The notes under the pieces were generated by a model, which saw only the letters and a program-made list of their open reading frames with translations, did not search any database and was not told the origin of the DNA. Below are positions 18,822-29,576 of a stretch of DNA of 64,000 nt, piece by piece. The stretch comes from Phytophthora colocasiae (taxonomy: Eukaryota; Oomycota; Peronosporomycetes; Peronosporales; Peronosporaceae): NCBI GenBank assembly GCA_018806915.1, contig JAGKQI010000099.1:930001-994000 (forward strand), read 5' to 3'. The translations under genes and the position numbers were made by a program. Each line of letters begins with the position of its first letter. Position 1 is the stretch's first letter.

Positions 18822-21248
18822 GTTTTGACTAGAGCTCGCTGTAACCCTAGCCTTCTGGACTAGCTGGTTCAGCGTCTCCCTCGACGGGCAGTTGGCCACT
18901 ACGTGATCCGCACCTCCACACAGGAAGCAGGCCCTAGGGCCTCGACTGGCTTGGTAGTTTGAGCGAGAGTTGGAGTTCGTGCTCTGCGACTGCTGTTGCT
19001 GCTGACGTTGGCCCGTTGACTGCTGTTGACGCTGGTACCCTCGGGGTAACTCACACTCGACGTAGACATGACCAGTTCCATGACAGTTCGAACAAGTCGA
19101 GTTGTTTCTACGACAGTTCAGTCGACTGCACCCCAACGTATGACACCTTCCGCACACGATGAGACCTTCCTGAGTGTACAAGTCAGGCCCTTGTCGAATA
19201 CCTCGAGTAGGAGTCACCGGTAGAGGAGTAGTTGGCTGAACTGCATATACTCCTTGACTAGTAGTAGGCATTGCCTGATACTGAATAGCAGCCGCAGTAG
19301 TTCCTCCCTGAGTAGCAGCCGAAGTAGTAGCTTGCACTTGCTGTTGCGCTAAGAGACTCTGAGTCTGTTGCATCACAGTCAGCATTTGGTTCATCAAGTC
19401 ATCATTCGCAGTCGACTTAGGGGGCTCGTCCTCGAAGTCAGCATCATCCTCTACGGGTAAGTGCTGGTTCTTGTAAAGCAGCACTGCTACAGCCTGGGGA
19501 ATCGAGTTCACCAATGAAGTGTCAAGAGTGTTTCGCCACTGCTTGTCGCGAAGTCCTGACAAGAAGTACTGGTATCTCATCTCGGGGTCAAAGTACTGAG
19601 CGGCGTCACAGAGACTTGAAATTAAGTCGCCCCACACTTCGGCCGACATACCCCGAGACCGTTTAGTCACCTTCAGTCGCTCAATCATTTGAAGTGGAGT
19701 CTGACACACGAACTGGTTGTGGAAGCGAGTTCTCAGAGTGTTGAAGTCGTTAATCTGGGAGTAAGTCCACCATTCTTCACCAGTTTTACCCTTAAGACAC
19801 TCCCTGAAGGCACTCAACCGTAAGGAGTCGTCAAGACCTTCAGTAGCTCTCTCGAAGGCACTCCAAAAAGATCGAGCCTTGTCTGCAGAAGCTCCATCGG
19901 AGTAAAACGGCTGGATCATCCGGACTGCATTCTTGATGTTGGACGGCATACCTAGTGGAGGCCTAGTCACTTGACTCACAGACTGTTGGTAGTTCGGAGA
20001 GTAGTGTCCGGGAAGTTGACTGGGTACAGTAGAGTAAGGTTGGCTACTCACGCCACTCGCGAGATGTCCAGGAGTCACCACATTCGGGGCCGTCACAGGA
20101 GGAGGTAGGCCAGTCACTGGAGCAGAGTTTCCAGGTAATTGCTGTTGGCCCCAGTATGCTGCCTGCCCTGCAGTCGCATGTAGGTGACTAGTAGTGGCAG
20201 GAGTCGTCATCGTAGGAACTGAAGTCAACGGTGGAGCCGCACCCATAGAAGTCATGAGAGCATTACTAGGGGGTACTTGAGCCGTAGGGGCTTGAGTCAC
20301 TTGAGGCGGAGCGGAGGTAGCCGCATAGGAGATGGGAGCTGGGGTTCCATAGGAGAACCCGGCCGCCACTGACCATCCGACTGGTTGAATGAATGGATTA
20401 TTCAGCCCAGTGCCCGAATTGCCAGGAGTCGCGCCAAGCGTCACATTCTGATAACTCGGGATCGCCGAGCGAGTAGACTGAGGTACGCTGGTAGCAGGAG
20501 TCATCACCGGAGCAGTAGGTGGTAGTCCAGGGAGTTGACTACTCCATCCAGTTGGATTAGCCGCCGCAGAACTAGCTGCTACATTCGCACCAGTTTCAGC
20601 ATTTGGAGCATAACCAGGTTGAGCCATCAGTTGAGGCGGGTACAAGTAGTGCTTGGTAGCGTCAATTACTCCCATAGTCGCAACTTCCGACTGAGTCATT
20701 GAAGGTGTAGGGGGGATAAGAGCGGCAGGAGTCACTTGCTTCGTAGCAGGTTGACTAGTCATGGAGGTCGTCGATGGGAATTGAGTCTCACCCTGAGGCA
20801 CTGACGTCGCAGCAGCGAGTCCAGTACTGGAAGTCACTCCAGATAGGGTAAATCCGCCGTGAGTAGTTACGGGGCTAGCAAGTGGTCTAGCTTCTCCTTT
20901 CCTGGGCTCCGAGAGACTTCGAGTCAGCCGGGGTCTAGCAGGAGGAGGTTGTTGCACCGGGCGGGTAGAACCAAGGGCAGCTCTCCGTACCATGGCCTGG
21001 ACCGTGGTCAGCCCTCCAGGAGCAGTTAAGCTCGGCCTCCCCGGGTGCGTAGTAGCAGGAGGTCCTCCGAGTCCAAACCACGAAGCCGCAGGTTGACTAT
21101 CACTGCCTCCCGGACTCGCAGGAGTCACCGTAGGAGGACGACTCGCTCCTCCCCTGAACCAGGAAGTAGCAGATGGGCCCGTGCCACCGTTTTCACTTGA
21201 GGTAGTGCTCCTGTCGTCATCTCCGACACCAGGCCCAAACGAAGACAT
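18819..21248 (-). CDS. gag: Gag polyprotein of element 1 (809 aa from the first ATG)
   Basis: ATG is at 21248; the frame is open to a GTG at 21416. The first 400 residues are Pro/Thr/Ala/Gln-rich and low in complexity. A retrotransposon-gag capsid region follows (AFRECLKGKTGEEWWTYSQIN, FHNQFVCQTPLQMIERL, RYQYFLSGLRDKQWR). Two zinc-knuckle-like Cys/His clusters (CSNCHGTGHVYVEC and CFLCGGADHVVANC) lie near the C-terminus, after a Gln-rich linker. It packages element RNA into particles by family role. It ends in TGA (18821-18819), and the frame stays open beyond. Confidence 0.88.
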   Translation of the reverse strand: MSSFGPGVGDDDRSTTSSENGGTGPSATSWFRGGASRPPTVTPASPGGSDSQPAASWFGLGGPPATTHPGRPSLTAPGGLTTVQAMVRRAALGSTRPVQQPPPARPRLTRSLSEPRKGEARPLASPVTTHGGFTLSGVTSSTGLAAATSVPQGETQFPSTTSMTSQPATKQVTPAALIPPTPSMTQSEVATMGVIDATKHYLYPPQLMAQPGYAPNAETGANVAASSAAANPTGWSSQLPGLPPTAPVMTPATSVPQSTRSAIPSYQNVTLGATPGNSGTGLNNPFIQPVGWSVAAGFSYGTPAPISYAATSAPPQVTQAPTAQVPPSNALMTSMGAAPPLTSVPTMTTPATTSHLHATAGQAAYWGQQQLPGNSAPVTGLPPPVTAPNVVTPGHLASGVSSQPYSTVPSQLPGHYSPNYQQSVSQVTRPPLGMPSNIKNAVRMIQPFYSDGASADKARSFWSAFERATEGLDDSLRLSAFRECLKGKTGEEWWTYSQINDFNTLRTRFHNQFVCQTPLQMIERLKVTKRSRGMSAEVWGDLISSLCDAAQYFDPEMRYQYFLSGLRDKQWRNTLDTSLVNSIPQAVAVLLYKNQHLPVEDDADFEDEPPKSTANDDLMNQMLTVMQQTQSLLAQQQVQATTSAATQGGTTAAAIQYQAMPTTSQGVYAVQPTTPLPVTPTRGIRQGPDLYTQEGLIVCGRCHTLGCSRLNCRRNNSTCSNCHGTGHVYVECELPRGYQRQQQSTGQRQQQQQSQSTNSNSRSNYQASRGPRACFLCGGADHVVANCPSRETLNQLVQKARVTASSSQN

Positions 21249-21444
21249 CTCGATTTCGGGTTCTTGCTCGTCTCTCTCTTGTTCTTCTTGGGCAGTCTTG
21301 AGTTCTGGTAGCTGTCGTAATCCCGCCCAAACGAACCACTCAGTTATCCAACTAACAACTAGTTGGTAGGACAAGAGTACTTCACTTCCTCGTTTAGGTA
21401 GTCGCTCGAAGTTCACTTCCGAGGACCCTTCTCCAGCGGGCTAG

Positions 21445-21462
21445 TACCCTGCTTCTCCACCA
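21445..21462 (-). other. Candidate primer-binding site of element 1
   Basis: On the minus strand the 5' LTR ends CGCGACA, then CG, then TGGTGGAGAAGCAGGGTA. The TGG start would pair with a tRNA 3' CCA. The tRNA species was not identified. Confidence 0.55.
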
Positions 21463-21464
21463 CG

Positions 21465-21888
21465 TGTCGCGATCTAGCCCAGGGTCGAGTACTAGCGGGC
21501 TGTTAGGTGAGTGCAGGTCCAAGTAGGGAGTTCGAAGACTAACTTAAACAAATATAAGTCACTTGTTGTTGTTGTTGTTAGCAGGTAAAATCACGACTGA
21601 CTAGTTAGTCCGGGAACTCACTACTTCTGAAAAACACTTGAGGGAGTGACTTCCCGTAGATACGGCAGGGCGGGAGTCATCGGAGGTGACCTCCCCGCAC
21701 GACACTCGAGGGAGGGCACTGAGGGACCGCTCAGATGAAATAGACAGGGACACACCGCTGAGTGGACCTCCGACAGTCTGCTACGCCAAGTGATCACAAC
21801 ACGGCGAGTGCGACAAGTGACAAGGCCCCGAGGCATGGGGCTCAACAGAACTCGCTGGTTCGAGGGTCTCATTCCCGGACACGGGACA
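21465..21888 (-). repeat. LTR of element 1 (its 5' LTR), 424 bp
   Basis: It matches 7977-8392 but carries an additional TAGCAGGT after the GTT run, and GTCC in place of GGCC. It ends at 21888, followed by the TTCA target duplication. It should hold the gag-pol promoter. Confidence 0.95.
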
Positions 21889-23051
21889 TTCATCCTTCCA
21901 AGATGGTTTGCTTCACCAGTCCAAATGAGATGTGGTTGGAGAAGGTGATAAAGAATGAGCAGGCGTGTGAGTTGTACATGTCATTGTGGGCCTTGAAGGA
22001 GCTGTTGGACGCGGCAAACCACTTGGACCTTGGTGCTGGTGTTACCCAGGAGAAGGTTGAAGAGCGTTTTGCCATCTTTGGTGGTGTGGCTCGTGACTGC
22101 CTTTCAGCAAAGGAAACGTTCGTAGCAAAAATGATTGAAAGGCTTACCGAGGGTATCACTGGCATGGACTCTTTGTATGAGCTGGAACGATTGGTGAATA
22201 AGGAAAAAGGGGGACCGCAACGCCATCGAATGTGTCACTACCAGCCCAAGGCCAATGGAGGGAGATACGATGTGCAAATTGCTTCGCTATTCGTTTCTCG
22301 CCTGGTACTGGAGAAGCTCACGAGTAGGAATTTCAAAAACCGAGATACCTTGCTTCAATTGCTCCAAGGCATTCCAAAAGCGGCTGCATTGCGTGGACAT
22401 CTATTCGAAATGAAAGTGCACGAGCAACTTGTGCGGGGTGGCGTTATTGAGACGCAATGTATCTCAAAAATGGACAAGCCTATGGTGAAGTTCACGCTCG
22501 CCCAAAGCAAGGACTTCAGCTTCTTTGACCACAAGGAGTTATCGAGCAAAATGATTGAAGAAACAGGTCCGTATCATATTCCACGCGCAGCCAACTTTGA
22601 GTCTGTGGATTCGTTCTACTGTCAGAACTCCTGTAAACTGCTTCTCTTTCAGATGAACGTGTCGTCGACACACCCAGTGAAGGGGGGGAGAATAGTGGCT
22701 TTGCTGAAAGCCATCGAGTGGCTGGACAGAGCAGTGGACGCTCCAGCGCGAGTGGCGTTGATTTTCGTTTGTCCTGACGGTAGCGAGATGGTCATCGACG
22801 ACGAACAACAAATTCCATGGACTCCAGCAGCGGACGGGGAAAGTGTCTCGCTTATTCACGGTATTGGTGACAAAATGACAACAGCTCTTGCCGGGGTTAA
22901 TGTCCACACACTGGGGGATTTTCGCAGTAAACTTCACGAAGTCAAGTATAGCGGGGATTCCTTGTTAAAGTTGTGTGCGAAGAAATTCGAGACGTTTGAG
23001 AGGATGGAGGACATGCTCAAGCAGATTCCACAGTTCGTGTGGAAAATGTGA
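21889..23051 (+). pseudogene. Crinkler/RHS-type NTPase-nuclease, copy 1, 3' half
   Basis: This continues the frame cut at 7976, starting at the TTCA target duplication with PSKMVCFTSPNE and ending in PQFVWKM. The restriction-endonuclease-like region shows RGHLFEMKVHE, NFESVDSF and LLLFQMNVS, the usual E/D/Q positions of this fold. A helix-hairpin-helix-like GIGDKMTTALAGVNVHTLGDF follows. Compared with copy 2 it lacks six residues after SFYCQNS. An artificial frame begins upstream inside the LTR (21762) and is not a gene start. Confidence 0.8.
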
Positions 23052-23533
23052 AGTTTTCGGTGAGATCATCCTTATTAAAGGGAAAAATACAGGCAAGTTT
23101 CAGCGTTCGTACCCGGCACACCCCGATAACTCACGAAGCACGGCCCATTTAAGAGTCCACATGCTCCGATAGCACAACCGCTTAATATATTCCGTGCATG
23201 CAATGGTTACTTCTGAGATGTTTCTGAAATTGATTCAGGTAAAGAAGAAAAAGGATGACTTCAAAAGTAACATTTGGAATTCAAATGCGATAAAAACACA
23301 CAGGGTGACGTACAAATGTAAATGCATCCAGCTTGGACACCAGAGGCCTATAATGAACGACCTGGCGCGCAATTCTGTTGAGTTGAATCTTAAAGCTTTG
23401 ATTCTTGACCTGCTTGGCATTTTCAGCTCCACATTTCTCATTAAGACTACGGATTTTGATATACAAGTAGGGGTACAGTTTTGAGTAAACTCAGTTATAT
23501 TATTGATCTTTCCTTTGAAGATTCTATCGCTCC
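23052..23533. other. Intergenic, Crinkler 3' flank
   Basis: This lies between the convergent Crinkler and sulfatase-like genes. It is AT-rich, holds no credible gene, and is largely shared with 38210-38659 apart from small indels. Terminators for both genes are expected, but no specific signal was seen. Confidence 0.6.
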
Positions 23534-25130
23534 TTAGCACTCACCAGCAAGTAAGCACTTTTTGTCCCAGCGCTTTGTGTAGTACGCATTAATCCGTCGG
23601 CCATCATCTCTCCACGTTCTCCAGTGCGTCTTGTTTTGGGCATTTAAAGTGGGAAACCGGTCGTGTTCCATGTCGTGATCTGTATCAGGGTTGTGGAAAA
23701 GGACGGAGCTCGAATACCGATCATAACGCAGACGTTCATGACCCCTGACCACCGACATCTTACGACTGGGGTTGTTACTGTATACAACACGCTCTCCAAA
23801 CGCTACGTCGCGCTTGAGTGACCGCCCAATGCCATCCTGCAGGAACCCTCCTTCTGGAACGCCAGTGATATCTGCCAACGTATTCAGCATATCGTACTGC
23901 TCCACTGCGTCTTCAATCATGAGACCCACCGAGTCACCGAGTCTTCCTTCAGCAATAATAGTCCCTGCCACTCTGGTTGCCGAAATTTCACGAGCTTCTG
24001 GAACATCCAGACCGTCTTCAGGTCCTTGACCGTGGTCGCCGACGACCACAACGATAGTATCGTCCAGTATGCCCTTGTCATCCATCCGGTCCAAGAACTT
24101 GCCAAGCTCAAGGTCAGTGAAGTACCTCATCTCCAAGTAATCCCGAACGAGTCGTTCGGAACGACATCAGCGTACTCTTCATCTTCGTAGAGCGCAGAGA
24201 AATCTGGTTTATCTGCTTGTGCGTGCCATCGTGGTCGATCCTTGAACGGGGTGTGGCTGGAAATGGTGTAGTGGTTTACAAACAGTGGGGTCTTGGCGTC
24301 TCCTCTTGCTACCCGCTCCTTTTGCTCGATGGTTTTATTGATGAGAAGATCTCCCAGTAACTGGAAGATCAAATCATCGTGAACGCCCCAGCCAAAGCCT
24401 CGGTGCGGACCGCTGTACCATTCGTCAGATGAGATATTGAGGTAACCTTCAGCTAACTCCATCATCTCGTTACGACTCAAGACAGTATCGAAGCCGTGGG
24501 ATGGTAGGAACGTGTCCCAGTCGTCGTAGTCGGTCTTGCACCCAGTTGTGAACACCGGTTCGTATCCTTTCGCCTTGAAAAGCTGTGGTAAACCTGCAAG
24601 TTCGACGTCCTCTTTGCCTCCAGTCATTCCTGAGTCTGCCACGCTGTCGTATGGGAGCTGTGCAAACAGTAAACTCTCGACGGATCGACTTGTTCTCCAG
24701 CTGGACCACATATTACTGAAAGAAACGCCGCGTTCCGCCCATCGATCGAAGTTAGGCGTCACAGTGATGTTGGTTCCTTTGAACAGGTTGGACGGGTCTT
24801 TCTTACCTACAAGGTAGTGTGAGTCGTGAAATCGGAATGATTCGACCACAATGAGGAGAACGTTGGGAGGGTCTTCCTTCGACACGTTGACATCAAACGC
24901 TAGAGGTCCGTGGAAGCCATTCGTCCCTCGGTAGAGTGAGGTAGGGTCGAACAATGTGTAGTCCTCAGTAGCCGAGTGGATGTAGATCGTGGCGTTCTCG
25001 ATACTCCCGTCTGCAACGGACGGAGCGAAGCCTTGTTTAGTGATGTCGATACCTCGAATGAAGAGCTCATTCAATGAGGCATTGAGCGCCGAATAGGCCA
25101 CAAGAGACGAACAAGCTTGACGGTAGATTT
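23534..25130 (-). pseudogene. Sulfatase/LTA-synthase-like gene, copy A, truncated and frameshifted
   Basis: Homology to the left gene (4137-6556) starts at SSLVAYSALN near 25115; the whole membrane-segment half is missing, cut where the MULE begins. The hydrolase part keeps PPNVLLIVVESF, TPNFDRWAERG, WRTSRSVES, WGVHDDL and GDHGQGPE. A 14-bp insertion near 24150 changes the frame at EEYADVV. It forms the palindrome CCGAACGA-G-TCGTTCGG with its flank and is absent from copy B. The stop is at 23534. Two independent defects make it a pseudogene. Confidence 0.85.
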
Positions 25131-25133
25131 GAA

Positions 25134-27089
25134 TTTGGAACAGATACAGTACGGATCTGGTCTTGGATCAGCACTAAAAGAACATTCTCATCAGTCATGG
25201 CAACAGGCAAAGGGCACTCGCAGATTAGTGCAAAGGTACAGCAACCTACTGGCTAAGTAGACCAAGTCCTATCGCTACAGTACTGCAGCAGCAGCATCTT
25301 CCTGACAGAGATGTGGTGTACCACCATCTGAAGTAGTAGTTGCCGACAATGAAGTAGAATCCGAGTCAGCTGTGGTCGTATTCTCGAGTGCCATGGGTAG
25401 ATCAATGGCAGCAGGTAACTCAATGGTCTCGCGCACAACACGTTTGCTTCGTTCACGAGGGATATCAGCCAACTGCTGCACATACTCGGCTGAAAGTTGC
25501 TTGATTACACTCACGAATGTGGCCATGGAGGGATGTGGTGTGGGGAATCGCGTGTTGAGAATGCGATTGAATCGCTCAAGTTGGTTATTCGTACGTGCAA
25601 CAAGCTCGTTATCGAGACCGTGTACATTCCAAAGATCCACTGAGTATTCATCAATCCAAGTTCGCTTAAAATAGGCCCAAAACTCCTGCCACTTCGCATT
25701 GGAATACGTGCGTGGTGCCTTGCTTCTCGCAACGAAGCTTCATTTCTGCACGAGCCTAAGCAATTCCATGTGAGTTCACTTGATCCGGGTCGGCCACTGT
25801 CAACATGTCGATAACGCCTCTTTTCATCGCTACAGCGCATTCGGCATCAGGTATAGCATACCTCTTCATCGCTCGTCGCAGTGCTTGCTTCAAATGGAAT
25901 AAACAACCCAAGACAATAGCGTCACGGAACTGAGTTTGCACTGCTTGCATTAGAGCCGATTCAAAGTCGCATACAACTTCTCCTGGGCTTAGTTGCTGGT
26001 CAGTGGCTTGGAAAACAAAGTGCATCATATCCCAGTTCGCGTCAGCGCAGCGAGATGTGCTTAAAATGTAAAACACAGGGACAAACAGCAAGTGAGTCAA
26101 ACATGCAACTGCCAAAGCCCAGTCCTGAAGCACGGTTGTGAACCATGAAAACCACACATAGCTGAAAATTGCGTGGAACGCAACGAAAAGTACCATCGAT
26201 AACGAGCGACACGTTGTGGTAGCGAAGTAAGTTCACCAGCCTTGGATGTGCCTACCCACAGTAATCGTGTTGGACTGTTCACATCTTGGCGGTTTGCGGA
26301 AACAAAGTGAAATTGGAAATTGGAAAAACGACACTGACTCATTGAGTGCTAGCGAGAGTGGTGGAATCTCCACCGATCCATGCACGTTGCCACTATAGTG
26401 AAGAGATCTTGCTCTATACACGCAGTTAATCACTTGTGACTCAGACAAACCAACCATGACATTGCTGCCATTACCGTAGAAGATGCTGCGTAGCTCCTGC
26501 CACATTTCTCTTACCGGTCGAGCGACGTCAGTAATTGCCAAGCTGTCTGCCATGGCTTTCATTTCATCGTTGACATCGGATATTCCAAAAGCACTCTGCA
26601 TGACCTGACATGTATGGGGCCGAGCATTGGAGTAGCCCATTGTCGAGATGTTGTATTCCATAGTCCCCTTGCACTCCGTGCGTCGAAATGACGAACAACG
26701 ATATACAACTTTCTTTGAGGAAGTCCATGCACGCGTGTACATATATCCTGGAAGTAGCACGTCGTACGCTCTTGACGATGCTTCTTCACCTGCCTAGCAT
26801 CGATCTCATCATCTTGCTCCTGTGACTCTTGCCCAGTACCTTGCTCCAACGCCTTGGCTCGCCGTTTTAATGACCCAGCAACTTGTTCCTGAGATCCTGT
26901 GACGCGCATGCCGCCTTGCACCGATGGATCAGCAACTGCGTCTGCCATTGCCTATTGCAAACTGACTCTGTTATTGTGATCCACACATGCAGCAGCACAT
27001 GCACCACCTCCCATTTTCACATCACTATGTCTATCCTTGATGCACCTGAAAACTGATCCAAGATCAGATCCGTTCCGTATCTGTTCCAA
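25134..27089 (-). mobile_element. MULE DNA transposon, copy A
   Basis: Terminal inverted repeats of about 37 bp are visible: TTGGAACAGATACAGTACGG at 25135 and its imperfect complement at 27053-27089 (two to three mismatches). The interior carries a Mutator-like transposase on the minus strand. No convincing target duplication was found. The element directly abuts the truncated end of the sulfatase-like gene. A nearly identical copy is at 40233-42187. Confidence 0.75.
25275..26948 (-). pseudogene. MULE transposase, decayed, copy A
   Basis: The start is at 26948 (MADAVADPS). A FLYWCH-like Cys/His region (YRCSSFRRTECKG...RPHTC) is followed by the MULE catalytic domain: VIDGTFRCVPRN (first Asp), VVCDFESALMQAV (second Asp), GCLFHLKQALRR, then ARTNNQLERFNRILNTRFP. 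The pieces lie in at least three frames, with stops (for example after NSHGIA near 25756), so no intact transposase can be made. Confidence 0.8.
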
Positions 27090-27309
27090 TCGACAGGTAA
27101 CCCTTGTGGGAGACTTGATTGGTTCAGGAGTGGAAGGTCTCCGTTCCAAGATGACCATATCCCCAGTATGTGTACCAATACTCTGCATGGTAAAGGCCGA
27201 GTCAGAGTAAATCTATCAGTTGCTAGCGACCTCGAGGAATCGAGGAAGGACGCCGGACTTTTTGCAACTCAACGATGAAGACGAGGACAGATACTTTCTG
27301 GGCACATAT

Positions 27310-27575
27310 AAAGATCTTACCGGTCACAATGAGATCATTACACGTATAGGGTACATCAATTGTCCTGAGTCACCATCTCATTGTGATTGGTAAGATCTTT
27401 ATCCCAAATGCAAGTCTAGGGACGGGGTCAGTTTGACCCCTTGCGTACACAATGAGATCTCATTGTGACCGGTAGATCTTAATGAGATGCGGCATTACAC
27501 GTATAGGGTACATCACTTGTCCTGAGTCACCATCTCATTGTGACCGGTAAGATCTTTATCCCAAATGCAAGTCTA
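27310..27575. repeat. Palindrome and inverted-repeat cluster, copy A
   Basis: AAAGATCTTACCGGTCACAATGAGAT (27310-27335) is inverted at 27375-27400. GGGGTCAGTTTGACCCC (27424-27440) and the perfect 20-mer CACAATGAGATCTCATTGTG (27448-27467) follow. A block from about 27332 to 27420 is repeated at about 27482-27575. Matching inverted sequence lies at 36001-36112. This is probably MITE-like material. No gene. Confidence 0.75.
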
Positions 27576-27795
27576 GGAAAGGAAACTGAAGTTGATTAAC
27601 TGGTTATTCCCGGTTGCTACTACTTGGCTTGACTATTGAATTCTGAAGGTTTTGATTGTGATTGTGAATTGTTTGAATGGGATATTGAATTTTCGAATGC
27701 TAATCATTTCTTATCATCTGACAGTCACTTTCGACACCACCAGCGATTCGTACCTCCCAGGAGTACACTCGCCACTTTGAGGTACAACGGGTAAA

Positions 27796-28578
27796 GTGAA
27801 ACGATCTGCTACCCCAGCAACATTGGAAGCCGTGATACCTCTCCTGGAGGACGATGCTTCTCATCAAGCTAACCTGGTCGCGCGAGAACTTCGGGAACCC
27901 TTGGTGGTGGCTGACCTGGAGCCAACTCGGTCGGAAGAGCTGGCGACTACGGCCGAAGCGATTCGACGGAGTATCGCAAAAAACCATCTGCGCTTCCTTG
28001 GGAGACTGTTTCGGCTACTTCGGACCAAACATTCTCTTGCTACAGATTTCATTCGCGCGCATCTCATCTCCCGCGCGGTGGCTGCGGGGATACCCGGAAG
28101 CTACGCGAGCCTGACTAAGAAGTGGGAGTTCCGGTTCGGTGTATCATGGCCCGATACGAAGGCTGAGCTCTTCGCCCTTGCGGATCAGTGGGGTATTGAT
28201 GAAACGGAACATGATTTGTACAAGATCTCCGAAGCCCTGGCACTGTTCGAGCTTTTGACCTTAGCCGCAGCTCCGGGTATTCATGATCACGATGGCTGGA
28301 TTCATTTACTATGTGGTTTTGAAGCTCCTTGGATCGGAGATGCCCCGACAAGACTACTACATCCGAATGTGTTACTCGGTTTACTCCGCAGTGACTTGGG
28401 TGGTATTATTTTGGCGGCTTTGCGGCGGATGCAGGTAGAACACACTTGTATCGCTGTGCTCCACGAGTTGCGGCAGTCTAGCGAGTGGTTGCCATCGACT
28501 GGTGGTGTCCTAGTCCTTGCAGACTCCATCCTAGGCTTGACATGGAGTGCAGGCACAATTCCTAATCCGACAGCTTAG
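27796..28578 (+). CDS. 260-aa protein, probable LINE ORF1, copy A
   Basis: An intact ATG-to-TAG frame of 260 residues, mainly helical and leucine-rich, with an Arg-rich part (IRRSIAKNHLRFLGRLFRLLRTKH). No known ORF1 domain (RRM, zinc knuckle, transposase-22) is visible and I do not recognise the family. The ORF1 call comes from position: ORF2 coding (WNDVALLSV...) begins within about 15 bp of its stop. It is identical to 42894-43676 except for ALFELL versus ALFGAL. Confidence 0.55.
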   Translation: MKRSATPATLEAVIPLLEDDASHQANLVARELREPLVVADLEPTRSEELATTAEAIRRSIAKNHLRFLGRLFRLLRTKHSLATDFIRAHLISRAVAAGIPGSYASLTKKWEFRFGVSWPDTKAELFALADQWGIDETEHDLYKISEALALFELLTLAAAPGIHDHDGWIHLLCGFEAPWIGDAPTRLLHPNVLLGLLRSDLGGIILAALRRMQVEHTCIAVLHELRQSSEWLPSTGGVLVLADSILGLTWSAGTIPNPTA

Positions 28579-29173
28579 GTGGAACACGGTTGGAATGACG
28601 TTGCGCTGTTGTCCGTTAACCCTTCAACCCCCGACCAAAAATCGAGGGGTATATTTTGACCATTATGTTGGAGCCACCAACATAATTAGTCTTGATGTTT
28701 GTATATGTCTACTATAAGTATGAATTAGTTGGCGGGAGGGATAGGTAAACCACAGTCTCTGTTCTTGCGTAAAGTCGGGCGACCTCTAACATATTGCGCT
28801 ATATGTAGGCAAAATCGCCAAATACGATCCAGTATGATGGAGGATCCAACCTTCAGAAATGCACTTTTTATTAAATATCAAGTTTTTGCACGAACACAAG
28901 TTCAGAAAATGCATGCCTCAGTCGTACAAAGAGTGTGTATAAGAAACATCACTTGCTTACTCACCTCACGCATGTACCTTTGTACTACTATTTACGTATT
29001 GTTATAGAAATATGGCTGTAGCTAGACATGCTTGGATTTACGCGCACGATAAAGCTGAAGACGATGTATATGACAGTCATGCAAAGGTCACTAGGTTACA
29101 GTAAAATATAATGCACTTGAAAATATTTCCTCAAAAGTAGCAGCACTAGTAGTGTTATTCCCATCAATCTAGA

Positions 29174-29576
29174 TGTAACGGGGTTACACGGCGCTGTGCG
29201 CCTTGGCTACAGTTGGTGTGGCATACACCATCCAGGTCACAAGTCACAGATCTGTGTACTACACATAGTGTTTCTCACACGTCACATATGTAGCCAGTTA
29301 GCTCAGAGCCACACATTGCATTTTAATTAGGATTTAGTATGCTAGATACTAAATCCGTTACATTCAGGATTAGGGCAATAAAGTCAATAAAAATCAGTTT
29401 GCATTTTACATAATTAGTGTTAGTTCCTTTATTATAGGGACACTGATTGTGTGGGTCCCGTATTTAGTGGACTACTTGGTTCTTGTATAGAACCGGAGGC
29501 TAGTGCCTTGCAAGCAGGACTCTACGAGTCAGCTAATCTTCCTCTGTGTCGTGCACACCTACGCAGCCCCGCTGCA
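29174..29576 (+). repeat. Solo Ty3/gypsy LTR (403 bp) in element B
   Basis: It begins TGTAACGGGG, ends CGCTGCA and is flanked by CTAGA on both sides (29169-29173, 29577-29581). It is virtually identical to the LTR of element 2 at 44272-44674, which sits at the equivalent site of the right-hand repeat. Solo LTRs arise by LTR-LTR recombination. Confidence 0.9.

Larger units (their letters stand above)
7977..21888 (-). mobile_element. Ty3/gypsy LTR retrotransposon, element 1 (13.9 kb)
   Basis: Near-identical LTRs begin with TG and end with CA, and TTCA is duplicated at 7973-7976 and 21889-21892. On the minus strand the order is LTR, PBS, gag, protease region, RT-RNase H-integrase, about 1 kb of repeats, a cassette with one antisense and one sense gene, PPT, LTR. 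The LTRs differ by one substitution (GGCC/GTCC) and one 8-bp indel (TAGCAGGT only on the right), so the insertion is young. It split Crinkler copy 1. gag, pro and the start of pol share a frame interrupted by two TGA codons; one extra C breaks RT. Extra length beyond a usual 5-7 kb gypsy element comes from the large gag and protease ORFs and from the 4-kb segment downstream of pol. Confidence 0.92.

Noticed and set aside
21762..21888. Crinkler frame starting inside the LTR
   Set aside because: The frame is open by chance through the LTR; the true 5' half of the gene lies left of element 1.
25120..27100. Target-site duplication of the MULE
   Set aside because: TTGACGGTA and CGACAGGTA at the two sides are only vaguely similar; not convincing.
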